Shown here: one piece after another, positions 47,905-57,134 of the stretch
Position numbering within the stretch: the first letter of the stretch is position 1
Layout of the letters: each line of letters begins with the position of its first letter
NCBI GenBank assembly: GCA_963749715.1
Contig: CAVVNR010000001.1
Span: 372,001 to 436,000 of the forward strand
Length of the DNA: 64,000 nt
From: Roseiarcus sp963749715
GTDB lineage: Bacteria > Pseudomonadota > Alphaproteobacteria > Rhizobiales > Beijerinckiaceae
Direction: 5' to 3'
The notes under the pieces: generated by a model
What the model was told of the DNA's origin: nothing
Databases searched by the model: none
What the model saw: the letters and a program-made list of their open reading frames with translations, nothing else
Made by a program: the position numbers and the translations under genes

Positions 47905-49201
47905 ATGGCGCTCGATATGAAGTCGGCGGATTTCGAAGCGCGCTTTGCGTCGCTTCTGGCCGCCAAGCGTGAAGTCCTCGAGCGACGTCGACGCCGCGGT
48001 CGCCGCCATCATCGCCGATGTGCGCCAGCGCGGCGACGAGGCGCTGGCCGACTATTCGTTGCGATTCGACCGCCTCGACGTCGCCAGGCTCGGACTTAGG
48101 ATCGGCGCGGCCGAAGTGGAGGCGGCGATCGGGGCTTGCGGGAAAACCGCGCTCGAGGCGCTGAAGCTCGCGCATGACCGGGTGACGGACTTTCACCGCC
48201 GCCAAAAGCCAGCCGACCTTCGCTTCACCGACCCGCTCGGAGTCGAGCTCGGCTGGCGCTGGCGGCCGATCGATGCAGTCGGGCTCTATGTTCCCGGCGG
48301 GGCGGCGAGCTATCCGTCCTCGGTCGTGATGAACGCCGTGCCGGCCAAGGTCGCGGGCTGCCGCCGGCTGGCGATGGTCGTGCCGACGCCGGACGGCCAC
48401 ATCAATCCGCTGGTGCTCGCCGCGGCGCGGATCGCCGGCGTCGACGAGATCTATCGGGTCGGCGGCGCGCAGGCGGTCGCCGCGCTCGCCCATGGCACGA
48501 AGACGATTCGCCCGGTCGACAAAATCGTCGGACCGGGCAATGCCTATGTCGCCGCGGCCAAGCGCCAGGTGTTCGGCGTGGTCGGCATTGACATGATCGC
48601 AGGCCCGTCCGAAGTCGTCATTCTCGCCGATCGCCGCGCCGATCCGCGCTTCGTCGCCGCCGATCTATTGGCTCAGGCCGAGCATGACGAGGCCGCGCAG
48701 TCGATCCTGATCACCGACGATCCGGGCCTCGCGCGCGCGGTCAAGGCCGAAGTGGAGCGCCAGCTCGCCGACCTGCCGCGGGCCGCGACCGCCGGCGCGA
48801 GCTGGCGGGACAACGGCGCGATCATCCTCTGCCCGTCGCTGAAGGCCGCCATTCCGCTCGTCGACCGGCTGGCGCCGGAGCATCTCGAGATCATGGCGCA
48901 TGACGCCGAGGCGCTCGCCGACGCGGTCGCCAACGCCGGCGCGATCTTCCTTGGCGCCGACACCCCCGAGGTGATCGGCGACTATGTCGGCGGCTCGAAC
49001 CATGTGCTGCCGACCGCCCGCTCGGCCCGCTTCTCGTCGGGCCTCGGCGTCCTCGACTTCATGAAGCGCACGTCGCTGCTCAAGTGCGACGCCCGCTCGC
49101 TCGAGGTTCTTGGCCCTACGGCGGTGGTGCTGGCCGAGGCCGAGGGGCTCGAGGCGCACGCCCGGTCGGTCGCGTTGCGGCTTCGCGCGAATCGCCCATG
49201 A
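47905..49201 (+). CDS. hisD: Histidinol dehydrogenase, one frameshift near the 5' end
   Basis: Zn enzyme of the last two steps of histidine synthesis, oxidising histidinol to histidine with NAD. The first 24 residues (ALDMKSADFEARFASLLAAK) are in one frame; removing one C of the CC at 47976-47977 joins REV to SSDVDAAVAAIIADV and the rest. Conserved parts: GLYVPGGAASYPSSVVMNAV, RVGGAQAVAALAHGT, VGPGNAYVAAAKRQVFG, GPSEVVILADRRADPRFVAA with AEHD ligands in QAEHDEAAQS, and LAPEHLEIMA. Corrected length about 431. The stop overlaps the UPF0262 ATG. Confidence 0.92.
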
Positions 49202-49686
49202 GCCGAAAGCCGGCCAGGAGCCGCAACCGCCTCGCTGAAGTCGTGCTCGACGAGGCGACCGTCCCGCGCGGCTCGCCCGATGTCGATCATGAGCGGGCGG
49301 TGGCGATCTTCGACCTCGTCGAGGAAAACACGTTCGCGGTTCCCGGCCGCGACGATGGCCCGTATACGCTGATGATCTCGCAGGAGGAGTCGAAACTGAC
49401 CCTCGACGCGAGGACCGCCGGCGGCGAACCGGCGGCCTCGATCGTCGTGTCGATGACCCCGTTCCGGCCGTTGCTCAAGGATTATTTTCTCGTCTGCGAG
49501 ACCTATTACTCGGCCATTCGCACCGCGAGCCCGCGCCGGATCGAGGCGATCGACCGCGAGCGCACGACCCTCCACAACGAGGGCGCCGAGCTCATGGCCC
49601 AGCGCCTGGCCGGCAAGATTGAGATCGACCAGGCCACCGCCCGACGCCTGTTCGCGCTCGTTTCGGCGCTGCGCTGGCGGGTGTGA
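49198..49686 (+). CDS. UPF0262-family protein
   Basis: 162 residues from ATG 49198, overlapping the hisD stop by four bases. NRLAEVVLDEATVPRGSPDV, DHERAVAIFDLVEENTFAVP, VVSMTPFRPLLKDYFLVCET, and YYSAIRTASPRRIEAIDRER match UPF0262, found next to hisD in many Alphaproteobacteria. Function unknown. In relatives a low-molecular-weight phosphatase gene usually follows; here the conserved block ends and accessory genes begin. Confidence 0.92.
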   Translation: MSRKPARSRNRLAEVVLDEATVPRGSPDVDHERAVAIFDLVEENTFAVPGRDDGPYTLMISQEESKLTLDARTAGGEPAASIVVSMTPFRPLLKDYFLVCETYYSAIRTASPRRIEAIDRERTTLHNEGAELMAQRLAGKIEIDQATARRLFALVSALRWRV

Positions 49687-49925
49687 TCCCCGTTGAAAGA
49701 TGGTTTCTCGACGCCCGACCCCGCGTTGGCGAACAGCGATTTGGCCGAATGCCAGGGACGGGGGTTCATGGTCGAGGCGGGTCTCTCAAGCGTCGCCGCT
49801 TTACATCCCGGCGAACTTCGGTCGCAATGCCACGGAAGTGGGCGGCGATCAATAAATCGGAGAGATTGTCCAAGCGCGGCTGAAGTAGGATTCAAAACAA
49901 GCGTAGTCTAACTATCGGGGGGTAT
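49687..49925. other. Boundary between the conserved block and accessory genes
   Basis: About 240 bases, no recognised gene. A TTG-started frame at 49693-49911 (+; 72 residues) has no family I know. GGGGGG at 49918-49923 serves as ribosome binding site for the next gene. Confidence 0.35.
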
Positions 49926-51854
49926 ATGAGCGTTTTGCAAGGACTTTGCTTGGCGCCAAGGGTCTTTGGAAAGGACTTAGTGGCGGCATGGAAGGGCGAG
50001 AGCAGCGATGACCGGTTATTCTATTCCTCCTATGATAACGGCGCTTGGGCCGCGCAGGCGACAATTCCAGGGAATTCCAGCGTGGGACCCGCGCTCGCTG
50101 CTGTTGGCGATCAGGTCTATGCGGCGTGGAAAGGCGAGCAGGACGACGAGAGGCTATTTTTCTCGTCGTTTGATGGCAGAGCGTGGTCCGGCCAACAGAC
50201 CATCCCCGGAAACAGCAGCGTCGGACCATCGCTATCCCAATTCCAGGGCAAGCTGTATGCCGCGTGGAAGGGGGAATCCTTCGATCAGCGCCTGTTCTTC
50301 TCATCCTACAATGGACAGAATTGGGCGCAGCAGCTGCAGATCCCGAATGTCGCGTCGGCAATAGGCCCGTCCATCGCGGAATTCAACTCGCATCTCTATG
50401 CGGCATGGCGAGGGATGGACGACGACCAGAACCTTTACTGGGCGAATTACGATGGGACATCGTGGACCAACCAAGCCGTGATAAGCGGAGTTGGCAGCAA
50501 CATAGGTCCGTCGCTAGCGGTGTTTGGCGACAAGCTCTACGCCATGTGGAAGGGCCTCAACGGAGATGAAGGTCTCTATTGGGCGACGTTCGACGGCAGG
50601 AGGTGGTCGGAGCAGCAAAGGGTCAGCGGAGTCGCAAGCAGCATTGGACCCGCGATCGCCGGGGGCAAAAGGTTCGTCCATGCGCTGTGGAAGGGAGAAG
50701 CTGGCGACCAGCGGCTCTGGTTTTCAAACTTCGACGGCTCGAATTGGGCCCCCCAGGCGGCGATTCCGGGAAATACCGGACAGGATCCAATTCGTTTTCT
50801 CTGGATCCCGGACGTGCACACCGAGAGAACGCCCTGTCAGCCGGGTCAGAACTACGCGAGCGGAGATGAATGCAATCCACCCACGAACCCCGTCGGAAAC
50901 CAGCCGACGACCTGGATAAACCTGTGCCAGTGGATAAAGACCAACCAGCCCGCTTATCACTTTCAAGCGCTGCTGTGCGCGGGCGACTATGCGGCGCAAG
51001 GCGGCGGAAGCTGGAACTTGCCGGCCACCCAACAAGCCGCGTGGCAGGAAGGACTAAGCGTTGCAATGCAGTGCGGAAAGCCTTTCCTTTCCGCATCCGG
51101 CAACCACGATAATGAATCCAACACGCCTGGATGGTATACCTACAGCTTCGATCAGAATATTGGCTACGCTAGGATTCACGATAATCCATGGTATCTCGAG
51201 CACTGGCAAGCTGACCCCCTGAGAAACACCAATTCCGGTGGCGGCACTCCGTCTATTCCTGACAATTATTCATGCCAATCCAGTCAAGCTATCGCCTTCG
51301 CCGTCGGCGCTCGACAGGTTCTTGTCATTTCTCTTGAATATGTCCCGCGTCCGCATGCGCTAGACTGGGCGCAGGGCGTCATAGCCAAACATCCGACACA
51401 TGACGTAATCTTGATCACGCATTGGTACCTCGACTTGAACAGCGCGCCATTCGCGGCGTCCGAGGGCTGGCAGAATGGGGCGCTCGACGGCAATCAACCC
51501 GACCTCAGCGGCACGAGCGGCCAAGGGCTGTTGCAATGGATCAAGACTCAACCTCGGATCAAGGTCGCAATGTGCGGCCATATGGTGACCACGGTGGGCG
51601 GCAACGACGCGCCATTGCAGCCCAATATCGCCACTCGGGTCGACAAGACGAACAGCGGCGACACCACGATCGGGATAGTCGCGAATTACCAATTTACTGG
51701 AGACGGCAGGCCCGATGCGGCCAATCCAAGACCATGCAGCGAAGTCGTGCTGATGGTCGACATTGCGGAAACGACCGTGTTTGTGCGCGCTTTCAATACA
51801 ACTCTTTCACAGGAACTCGATTCGCAGTGGGGGTATCCCATTACGCTGCCGTGA
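49926..51854 (+). CDS. Six-repeat WKGE beta-propeller fused to a metallophosphoesterase
   Basis: 642 residues. Residues about 15-285 hold six repeats of 46-47 residues, each with AAWKGE-like strand, DxRLFxSS, DGxxW and IPGxxSxxGPS (WKG/WRG at 22, 68, 114, 161, 208, 255), as expected for a six-bladed propeller of lectin-like type. Residues 290-640 carry a calcineurin-type phosphoesterase: IPDVH (D296, H298), CAGDY (GD 353-354), GNHDNES (392-398), ITHWY, and CGHM. No signal peptide is seen, so export, if any, would use another route. AT content and codon use differ from the neighbours. Substrate unknown; the propeller probably binds glycan or another surface ligand. Confidence 0.78.
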   Translation: MSVLQGLCLAPRVFGKDLVAAWKGESSDDRLFYSSYDNGAWAAQATIPGNSSVGPALAAVGDQVYAAWKGEQDDERLFFSSFDGRAWSGQQTIPGNSSVGPSLSQFQGKLYAAWKGESFDQRLFFSSYNGQNWAQQLQIPNVASAIGPSIAEFNSHLYAAWRGMDDDQNLYWANYDGTSWTNQAVISGVGSNIGPSLAVFGDKLYAMWKGLNGDEGLYWATFDGRRWSEQQRVSGVASSIGPAIAGGKRFVHALWKGEAGDQRLWFSNFDGSNWAPQAAIPGNTGQDPIRFLWIPDVHTERTPCQPGQNYASGDECNPPTNPVGNQPTTWINLCQWIKTNQPAYHFQALLCAGDYAAQGGGSWNLPATQQAAWQEGLSVAMQCGKPFLSASGNHDNESNTPGWYTYSFDQNIGYARIHDNPWYLEHWQADPLRNTNSGGGTPSIPDNYSCQSSQAIAFAVGARQVLVISLEYVPRPHALDWAQGVIAKHPTHDVILITHWYLDLNSAPFAASEGWQNGALDGNQPDLSGTSGQGLLQWIKTQPRIKVAMCGHMVTTVGGNDAPLQPNIATRVDKTNSGDTTIGIVANYQFTGDGRPDAANPRPCSEVVLMVDIAETTVFVRAFNTTLSQELDSQWGYPITLP

Positions 51855-52003
51855 GGATTTAACGAGGTCGCCCGAGCGGTGCACCAGACCCGGCGGCGGC
51901 GCCCAGCGCTCGCGAGCGATGACGAACAATTGGGCGCCGATCGAACCGTCCCCGCGCAGAAAGCCAGACTTCATCTTCCTCAACACCCTCTGATCGCGCC
52001 CCC

Positions 52004-52480
52004 GCTATCTGCTCGACCATCCCTCGCTGGTTAGGGACAAGCGCGTGCTCGACTTCGCCTCCGGCTCGGGACTTGTCGCAATCGCCGCCGCGCTCAGCGG
52101 CGCAGGCGAGGTCGAAGCCTCCGACATCGACTGCTTCGCCATCGCCGCGGTCGAAGGCAACGCCGCCGCCAACGGCGCTGCGGTCGCAGCCCAGACATCA
52201 GGACCTGCTCGGCGCCGACCGGAGCTGGGAGGTCGTGCTGGCGGGCGACGTCGCCTATGAGAAGGGTCTCGCCGAGGCGGCGACGGCGTGGCTGGCGAGG
52301 CTCGCGCGTCGCGGCGCGAACCGTCCTCATCGGCGATCCGCGCCGCGCCTACCTTGCGCTCGATCGGCGAATCGGCGCCGGTGGTGCGCGAACTCGAGGA
52401 TTCCAAGATCGAGCGGACCGGCGTGTTCCGCTTTCGCCGAAGGCGGAAGCGCGCCGCAGGCGTCACAGGCGCATCCGGTC
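52004..52480 (+). pseudogene. Fragment of a class I SAM-dependent methyltransferase
   Basis: Starts mid-gene at RYLLDHPSLVRDKRVLDFAS, then GSGLVAIAAALSGAGEVEAS and DIDCFAIAAVEGNAAANGA (motifs I-II). Motif IV-like LLGADRSWEVVLAGDVAYEK is in a second frame, TVLIGDPRRAYLALDRL in a third, and PVVRELEDSKIERTGVFRF in a fourth position. The N-terminal quarter is absent, so this is real decay and not only sequence error. The intact type is a small protein-lysine or nicotinamide-like N-methyltransferase common in Alphaproteobacteria. Confidence 0.7.
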
Positions 52481-52675
52481 CTGGTGCGCGAACACGATCT
52501 CGACGTCGCCAATCCTTCGTCGCTCGGGCAGCGGAAACGCGCGATCGACGAATGCGGCGAGGATGAAATCGCCATCCGCCCGGCGCTGCACGCTGAGCCC
52601 GAAGACGCCCGGAATCGAACGTAAGCCCGCGCCTTGCTCGGCCTTGACCAATTCCACAGCCTGCTCTGACGCCAT
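52463..52675 (-). CDS. Small protein downstream of the trypsin-like gene
   Basis: 70 residues: EQAVELVKAEQGAGLRSIPG, VFGLSVQRRADGDFILAAFV, ending FAHQDRMRL. A G-rich site (AGAGGT) precedes the ATG, and it starts 10 bases after the trypsin-like stop. The part IPGVFGLSVQ resembles a repeat-like motif (PGVxGVGV) also seen near the N terminus of such proteases (INVIAVGIGEK), suggesting a shared fold. No named family. It overlaps the end of the methyltransferase remnant. Confidence 0.5.
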   Translation of the reverse strand: MASEQAVELVKAEQGAGLRSIPGVFGLSVQRRADGDFILAAFVDRAFPLPERRRIGDVEIVFAHQDRMRL

Positions 52676-52685
52676 GAGCGGACCT

Positions 52686-54029
52686 CTATGCCAGCGCGAC
52701 GCCGAACGCCGTCAGCACGTCGTCGATGTGATTGGCGACCGAAAAACTCGACGAGCCGGCGAACATGAGACCGGTCGCCTTGTTGCTGCTTCGCTCGAGG
52801 ATGAGGGAGCCCGAATCGCCAACGTCGCTGAACGCGGAGCCGTCGAGCCCGCTGATCATAATCTGATCGACGAAGGTGAAGCTCCCGGTGTCGTAGTCGA
52901 CGGTGATGTCGGTTGCGGTGCTGACGACCCGTCCGGCCGTATAGCCGGTCGTGCGCCCGAACTTGTGGACGATCATGTCGACTGCGGCCTGGACGGCGCC
53001 GCTCGGCGCCTGTCCGATGCCGAGGACGACGGGCGATACGATCTCGGCCGTCGCGGCCAGGGCGAGCGCCGCGTCGACGCGGAGCGGCTGGGCGGTCAAC
53101 GGCAAGAACCTGGCAAGGGCGGCGATCTGGCGCGGCGCCGCCTGCGGGGCGAGATCGAGCAGCCCGGCCTGATAGATCGGCGCCCCCGGCTGCAGCCTGC
53201 CCTCGTCGGCGAGAACGTGATTGTTGCTGAGCACGAACAGCCCGCCGTCCGGCGCCTTCACCAGCGCGCCGAAGGTGCCGGCCATCAGCGTGGTTCCGTC
53301 CGCGGCTGCGAATCCGACCGAGGAGCCGGGCTGGGCCGGCGTTATCTGCAGCCGGGGATTGACTGTCGCGGCCAGCGGGCGAACCTCTCCGATCTCCTCG
53401 ACGTCGACCATGAGGCCGCGAATTGCGGTCGGCAACAGGTGCTCGGGGGCGATGTGGCCCTTCGGATATTTGTGTCGAACGAACAGCTTGATCGACGGGT
53501 TTCCGGTCGGCGATCCGTCGCTGATCTTCTCGCCAATGCCGACCGCGATGACGTTGATCTCGGGCACGGGAGATATTCCGGCCGTGTTGCCGTTGAGCGC
53601 CACCACTCGATCGGACGTCAGATAGTTGTGCGAGGCCTCCGCCTTCGCGGCGACGAAATCCTCAACCGGTTGCGCGCCGAGGCCAAGCGACCGCGCCGCG
53701 CCGGCCGCCGCCGCGGCGCGAGCCGCCGGGGCGGGGTCCGCGCCCGAGAGGCGCGCATCGACGAGCGCGCCGCCGACCTGGCGCGCCTCGAGCCGCACCA
53801 TCGAACCGAGGTTGTCCCTGAAAGCCTCCCTGGCGCGATCGCGGCTTTTGGTCCGCGCCGCCGCGGACGGAACCGTCTCGTCGACAAAGACTTCGAGCGC
53901 GAGCCCGCCGATCTCGATCATCGTTCGGCCGGCGTCCTGCGACAGCACCCCCTCGACGGTCCGGACCGGGCGCACCGCCCGCCGGGGGGGCATGCCGTTT
54001 CGATCCGTCCTTCCCGCCTTTGGCGCCAT
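52686..54029 (-). CDS. Trypsin-fold serine protease-like protein
   Basis: 447 residues from ATG 54029, selected because GGAGGG lies directly upstream. The catalytic triad is readable: His in LFVLSNNHVLADEGRL, Asp in RVDAALALAATAEI, and Ser in FSDVGDSGSLILERS. Before it lies a Lys/Arg-poor region with INVIAVGIGEKISDGSPTGN and VRHKYPKGHIAPEHLLPTAI. No signal peptide in the chosen frame; an extended N terminus does not provide one. Related proteins occur across soil Proteobacteria, often with small partners. Substrates unknown. Confidence 0.75.
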   Translation of the reverse strand: MAPKAGRTDRNGMPPRRAVRPVRTVEGVLSQDAGRTMIEIGGLALEVFVDETVPSAAARTKSRDRAREAFRDNLGSMVRLEARQVGGALVDARLSGADPAPAARAAAAAGAARSLGLGAQPVEDFVAAKAEASHNYLTSDRVVALNGNTAGISPVPEINVIAVGIGEKISDGSPTGNPSIKLFVRHKYPKGHIAPEHLLPTAIRGLMVDVEEIGEVRPLAATVNPRLQITPAQPGSSVGFAAADGTTLMAGTFGALVKAPDGGLFVLSNNHVLADEGRLQPGAPIYQAGLLDLAPQAAPRQIAALARFLPLTAQPLRVDAALALAATAEIVSPVVLGIGQAPSGAVQAAVDMIVHKFGRTTGYTAGRVVSTATDITVDYDTGSFTFVDQIMISGLDGSAFSDVGDSGSLILERSSNKATGLMFAGSSSFSVANHIDDVLTAFGVALA

Positions 54030-54291
54030 GGTCCCTCCGAGCCACTTCATTTCGGCTGCGCCAAGTTCACCGGAGCCCGGACGCAACCCGATCTTTCGAT
54101 CGCAAAGCGGTCCCGACCCGAGCCGCCAAACCGTCAAAACGGGTCAAAGCGTCTGCTCAATTCAACCCTCATTTTCGCCGCTGTCAACGCTTCGCGCTAG
54201 GCCGCCCCATGAGTTGTTTGGCCCGCTCTGGTGAGCCAAGGGAATGGGGCGAGGGAATAGGGAAATGAGGGAACCGTCTCCGCCAATCGGC

Positions 54292-54975
54292 TCAGCGGTG
54301 GCCGCCGCCGTGTCCGCCCCCTACCGAGAAAGCGCCCCCGCCGCCGCCATGAAAGCCTCCGCCCGGGCCAAAGCCCTGAAAGCCGCCGCCGCCAAAGCCA
54401 TGGCCTCCGCCGAAACCGTGGCCCCCGCCGAAGCCTTGCAAGCTGCCCCCGCCAGGGCTCCGTAAGGCCGGAGCCCCGCCGCCGTGCGAGACGCCGCCTG
54501 GCAAGACGGGACGCGCCTGAGCGCCCGTCGCGCCCAGGCGATGGAAGCCCCCGCCGCCCTGCAAGCGCGGGGCGCCGTCCGGGCCCGCCGGCGGCCCGCC
54601 TGGGCCAATGCCGCGGCTCGGAGGGCTTGGGCGCCAGGCGCCGACGCCGTAAGGAGGGTAACGGCGGATAGAATAGCCGCCGCCCCAGCCGTAGCCCTGG
54701 TATTGCTCGTAACCGCACCAATACCAGCCGGGGCCATGCCAGCCATCGTCATACCAACAGTAGTCTTGGTCGCCGAGGGCGAAGTACTGGGCGCTCTCAA
54801 TCGGCGATCCGTCCTGGTATGAAACGAACGCATTTCCCGCGCGGTCGCCGACCCCGGCTTGGGCGACGCTCGCCAGGAGCGGAAGGGAGAGCGCCAATAG
54901 CGAAGCCGCGCTTTGAAAACGGGCGAGACATTGCTTCGGCTCCAGGAGAAAGTTCGGCGCGCCCCGGCGCGTCAT
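54292..54975 (-). CDS. Secreted Gly/His-rich protein
   Basis: 227 residues from ATG 54975. Signal peptide: FQSAASLLALSLPLLASVAQA. The mature part has DRAGNAFVSYQDGSPIESAQ, then a Tyr/Trp/Gly-rich segment (CWYDDGWHGPGWYWCGYEQY, YGWGGGYSIRRYP) typical of small YXWGxG-type exported proteins. It ends in long glycine repeats with phenylalanine and histidine (GFGGGHGFGGGHGF). The His/Gly tail might bind metal. The ATG overlaps the stop of the upstream retropepsin-like gene. Confidence 0.72.
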   Translation of the reverse strand: MTRRGAPNFLLEPKQCLARFQSAASLLALSLPLLASVAQAGVGDRAGNAFVSYQDGSPIESAQYFALGDQDYCWYDDGWHGPGWYWCGYEQYQGYGWGGGYSIRRYPPYGVGAWRPSPPSRGIGPGGPPAGPDGAPRLQGGGGFHRLGATGAQARPVLPGGVSHGGGAPALRSPGGGSLQGFGGGHGFGGGHGFGGGGFQGFGPGGGFHGGGGGAFSVGGGHGGGHR

Positions 54976-55982
54976 TTGGCTTTGGCCGGGTCCGCGGTCT
55001 GCCTCTGCGATTGGCCGGCGGCGCCTTCCACCCACACGGTCGCGTTTGCCGGATCGAACACGATCGTGCCGAAAAGCCCGAGAAACGAGGCGCCGAGCTG
55101 GGCCGCGGGCTCCGTCATTTCCGCGATCCCGCCGCATCCGTTGGCGCGCTTCATGATGAGATGGAAGTCGGCGGTTTGCACGATCGGTTTGCCTTCATCG
55201 TTCTCAATCGCGAGCGGGCTATCCTGGACCCGATAGCGAGGACGACGCTCATGGCCGTCGCAGGTCCACACATCGCTGTCGCCGACCCTGTCGAGCTTGA
55301 TCCCGCTCTGGATGAGACGCTCGAACAGCGCCTGATTGATGTCGACCGAGTGGGCGTGCGCGGCGTCCTCGTAGCCGGTGTCGATTTGCGCGAACGCGCG
55401 GACCGCTCCGAGGCGCAGAAACACCACCGGAACATCGGGCCGCCGTGCATCGATCTTTGAGGGATCGGAAGAAAAGAAGCCGTTCTGGACGACCGGCGTC
55501 AGGCCGCGCGCGATGAGCTTGTCAGGCCGGCAGGGCTCGGCGCCGATATCTACCGCGCTCGGAGTCAACTGGACGGCGAGCCGGGACAGGAGATCGGCGC
55601 CGATCACGCCGAGCTGTCCGGATTTGGGCTGAATCAGCAGGTCATAGCGGGCGAGATGGAACTCGCCTTCCTCGACGCCCGGCAGCGAGATCGTCGCCTT
55701 TCGCGCCGAACCCAGGGCGCCCGCGAACGCTTCGGCCGACAGCGAGCTCCGCGTCGCGCCATAGTCCAGAAGGAACGGGCCGGTCTTCCCGTCGGCGGCG
55801 AGTTCGACATAGGGCGAGGCGCCGTTCGGGACGGCGATCCTCGCGTATCGCCGCCCGCCGCAAAGCGCCTCCCCTTTGTGGTCCGCGATGTCCATGGCGA
55901 CGCCAAATATAAGAATGGCGATCGCCGCAAGCGAGAGCGGGAGGGGCCTGACGAGCGCGGAGGGCTCGGTTAGGATCGGCAT
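54972..55982 (-). CDS. Membrane-anchored retropepsin-like aspartyl protease
   Basis: 336 residues. An N-terminal anchor PLPLSLAAIAILIFGVAM is followed by two copies of an acid-protease-like signature: FLLDYGATRSSLSAEAFAG (D-Y-G instead of D-T/S-G) and FAQIDTGYEDAAHAHSVD (true DTG). Between them are QLGVIGADLLSRLAVQLTPS-type beta strands. Retropepsins normally work as dimers of one DTG lobe; two half-sites in one chain resemble a pepsin-like pseudo-dimer, and the first site is degenerate. Operon with the secreted Gly-rich protein (4-base overlap). Could act in the periplasm. Confidence 0.72.
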   Translation of the reverse strand: MPILTEPSALVRPLPLSLAAIAILIFGVAMDIADHKGEALCGGRRYARIAVPNGASPYVELAADGKTGPFLLDYGATRSSLSAEAFAGALGSARKATISLPGVEEGEFHLARYDLLIQPKSGQLGVIGADLLSRLAVQLTPSAVDIGAEPCRPDKLIARGLTPVVQNGFFSSDPSKIDARRPDVPVVFLRLGAVRAFAQIDTGYEDAAHAHSVDINQALFERLIQSGIKLDRVGDSDVWTCDGHERRPRYRVQDSPLAIENDEGKPIVQTADFHLIMKRANGCGGIAEMTEPAAQLGASFLGLFGTIVFDPANATVWVEGAAGQSQRQTADPAKAK

Positions 55983-56059
55983 CGGTCAACGCTCCGGTTG
56001 AGCGGCTCTTGCTCGTGCGCCCTTGGCGAACTCCGTTATCAGCGAAAGGCGTCCCGCCC

Positions 56060-57052
56060 ATGCCGCTTTCCGGCTCACCGATCAACTATCGGCTCGGCAG
56101 CCTCTACTCGGTCGTCACGGCCTTCCTTTACGCAACCCAGGAGCCGTTTTCGTTCCCGGCCGCCAGGCATCTCAACACCATTCAGTTCGTGTGCCTGACC
56201 CAGATCGCCCTCCTCGTTTCCATTCCGCTGTTGACCGCGCCCCCGGCCAGCCGCCGCGACTTCGTCGAGCTGATCCGGGACCCCGTAAATTACGGATATC
56301 TGGCGGTCATTTTCGCGATCGGTATGTCCGGTCTTCTACTGTATAATTTCGGCCTCAGCAACGCCCATCCGATCATCATCTCCGCGATCCTGAACCTCTC
56401 GCCGTTCTGGGCGGCGCTGGTGGCGCTCGTCATCTCGAGGGTGCCGATCCCGATTTCGCCGGCGACCTTCTTCGGTTGCTTCGCCGGCGCGTTCATCGGC
56501 GCGATGGCGGTCGGGTGGAGCCAGCTCGGCGAGGCCGGCATGTCGACGCTCGGCGAATTGGCTGACAATTTTGTCCACGGCAGCTGGGTCTACGCCGTTC
56601 CCGTTCCGTTGTGCTCCGCCCTGGGCGGAACGCTGGTCGGCAGATGGTTCGGAAAGTACGACAAATCGGCGGCGATCGCGGCGAATTTCGCGGTCGCCAA
56701 TGTCATCCTGATTCCCTCCTGCCTCATCATTCTCGCCTGGCGCAAGGAACTCACCTTCGATCAGTTGCCGGCGATCCTCTTGATGATTTTCGGCACGATC
56801 GTCGCCGGGTCGATCGGCCGCGTCGCCTACCAGATCGCGCTCACCGTCACCGGCGGCGACAATGGCTTCGTCACCATGTTCCTGAACCTGGTCCCGGCGC
56901 TGACCGCGCTGATCTCGCTCGTCCTGTCCCGGTGGATCGCCGATTTGCACTTCGCCGTCGATCCTTTGTTCTTTTTCGGCTCCGCGCTCATCGGCGCGTC
57001 GCTGCTGCTGTTCTCGCTCAGGTCCTGGCGGCAGCCGGCGCGACGCGAGTGA
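56060..57052 (+). CDS. EamA/DMT-family transporter
   Basis: 330 residues from ATG 56060; an earlier in-frame start at 56009 has no benefit. Ten predicted spans, in the two-repeat pattern of drug/metabolite transporters: LYSVVTAFLYATQEPFSFPA, FVCLTQIALLVSIPLL, YLAVIFAIGMSGLLLYNFGL, AILNLSPFWAALVALVI, then GCFAGAFIGAMAVG, and in the second half VYAVPVPLCSALGGTLVG, PALTALISLVLSR and FFFGSALIGASLLLFSL. Substrate unknown. It is followed by repeat copy B. Confidence 0.87.
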   Translation: MPLSGSPINYRLGSLYSVVTAFLYATQEPFSFPAARHLNTIQFVCLTQIALLVSIPLLTAPPASRRDFVELIRDPVNYGYLAVIFAIGMSGLLLYNFGLSNAHPIIISAILNLSPFWAALVALVISRVPIPISPATFFGCFAGAFIGAMAVGWSQLGEAGMSTLGELADNFVHGSWVYAVPVPLCSALGGTLVGRWFGKYDKSAAIAANFAVANVILIPSCLIILAWRKELTFDQLPAILLMIFGTIVAGSIGRVAYQIALTVTGGDNGFVTMFLNLVPALTALISLVLSRWIADLHFAVDPLFFFGSALIGASLLLFSLRSWRQPARRE

Positions 57053-57134
57053 AAGAAGGCGCGAGCCGAGGCGGGCGTGGCGACGATCATGTTCATCAGA
57101 TCCATTCCGTATCACCCTGTTTCCAAAGCAGAAC

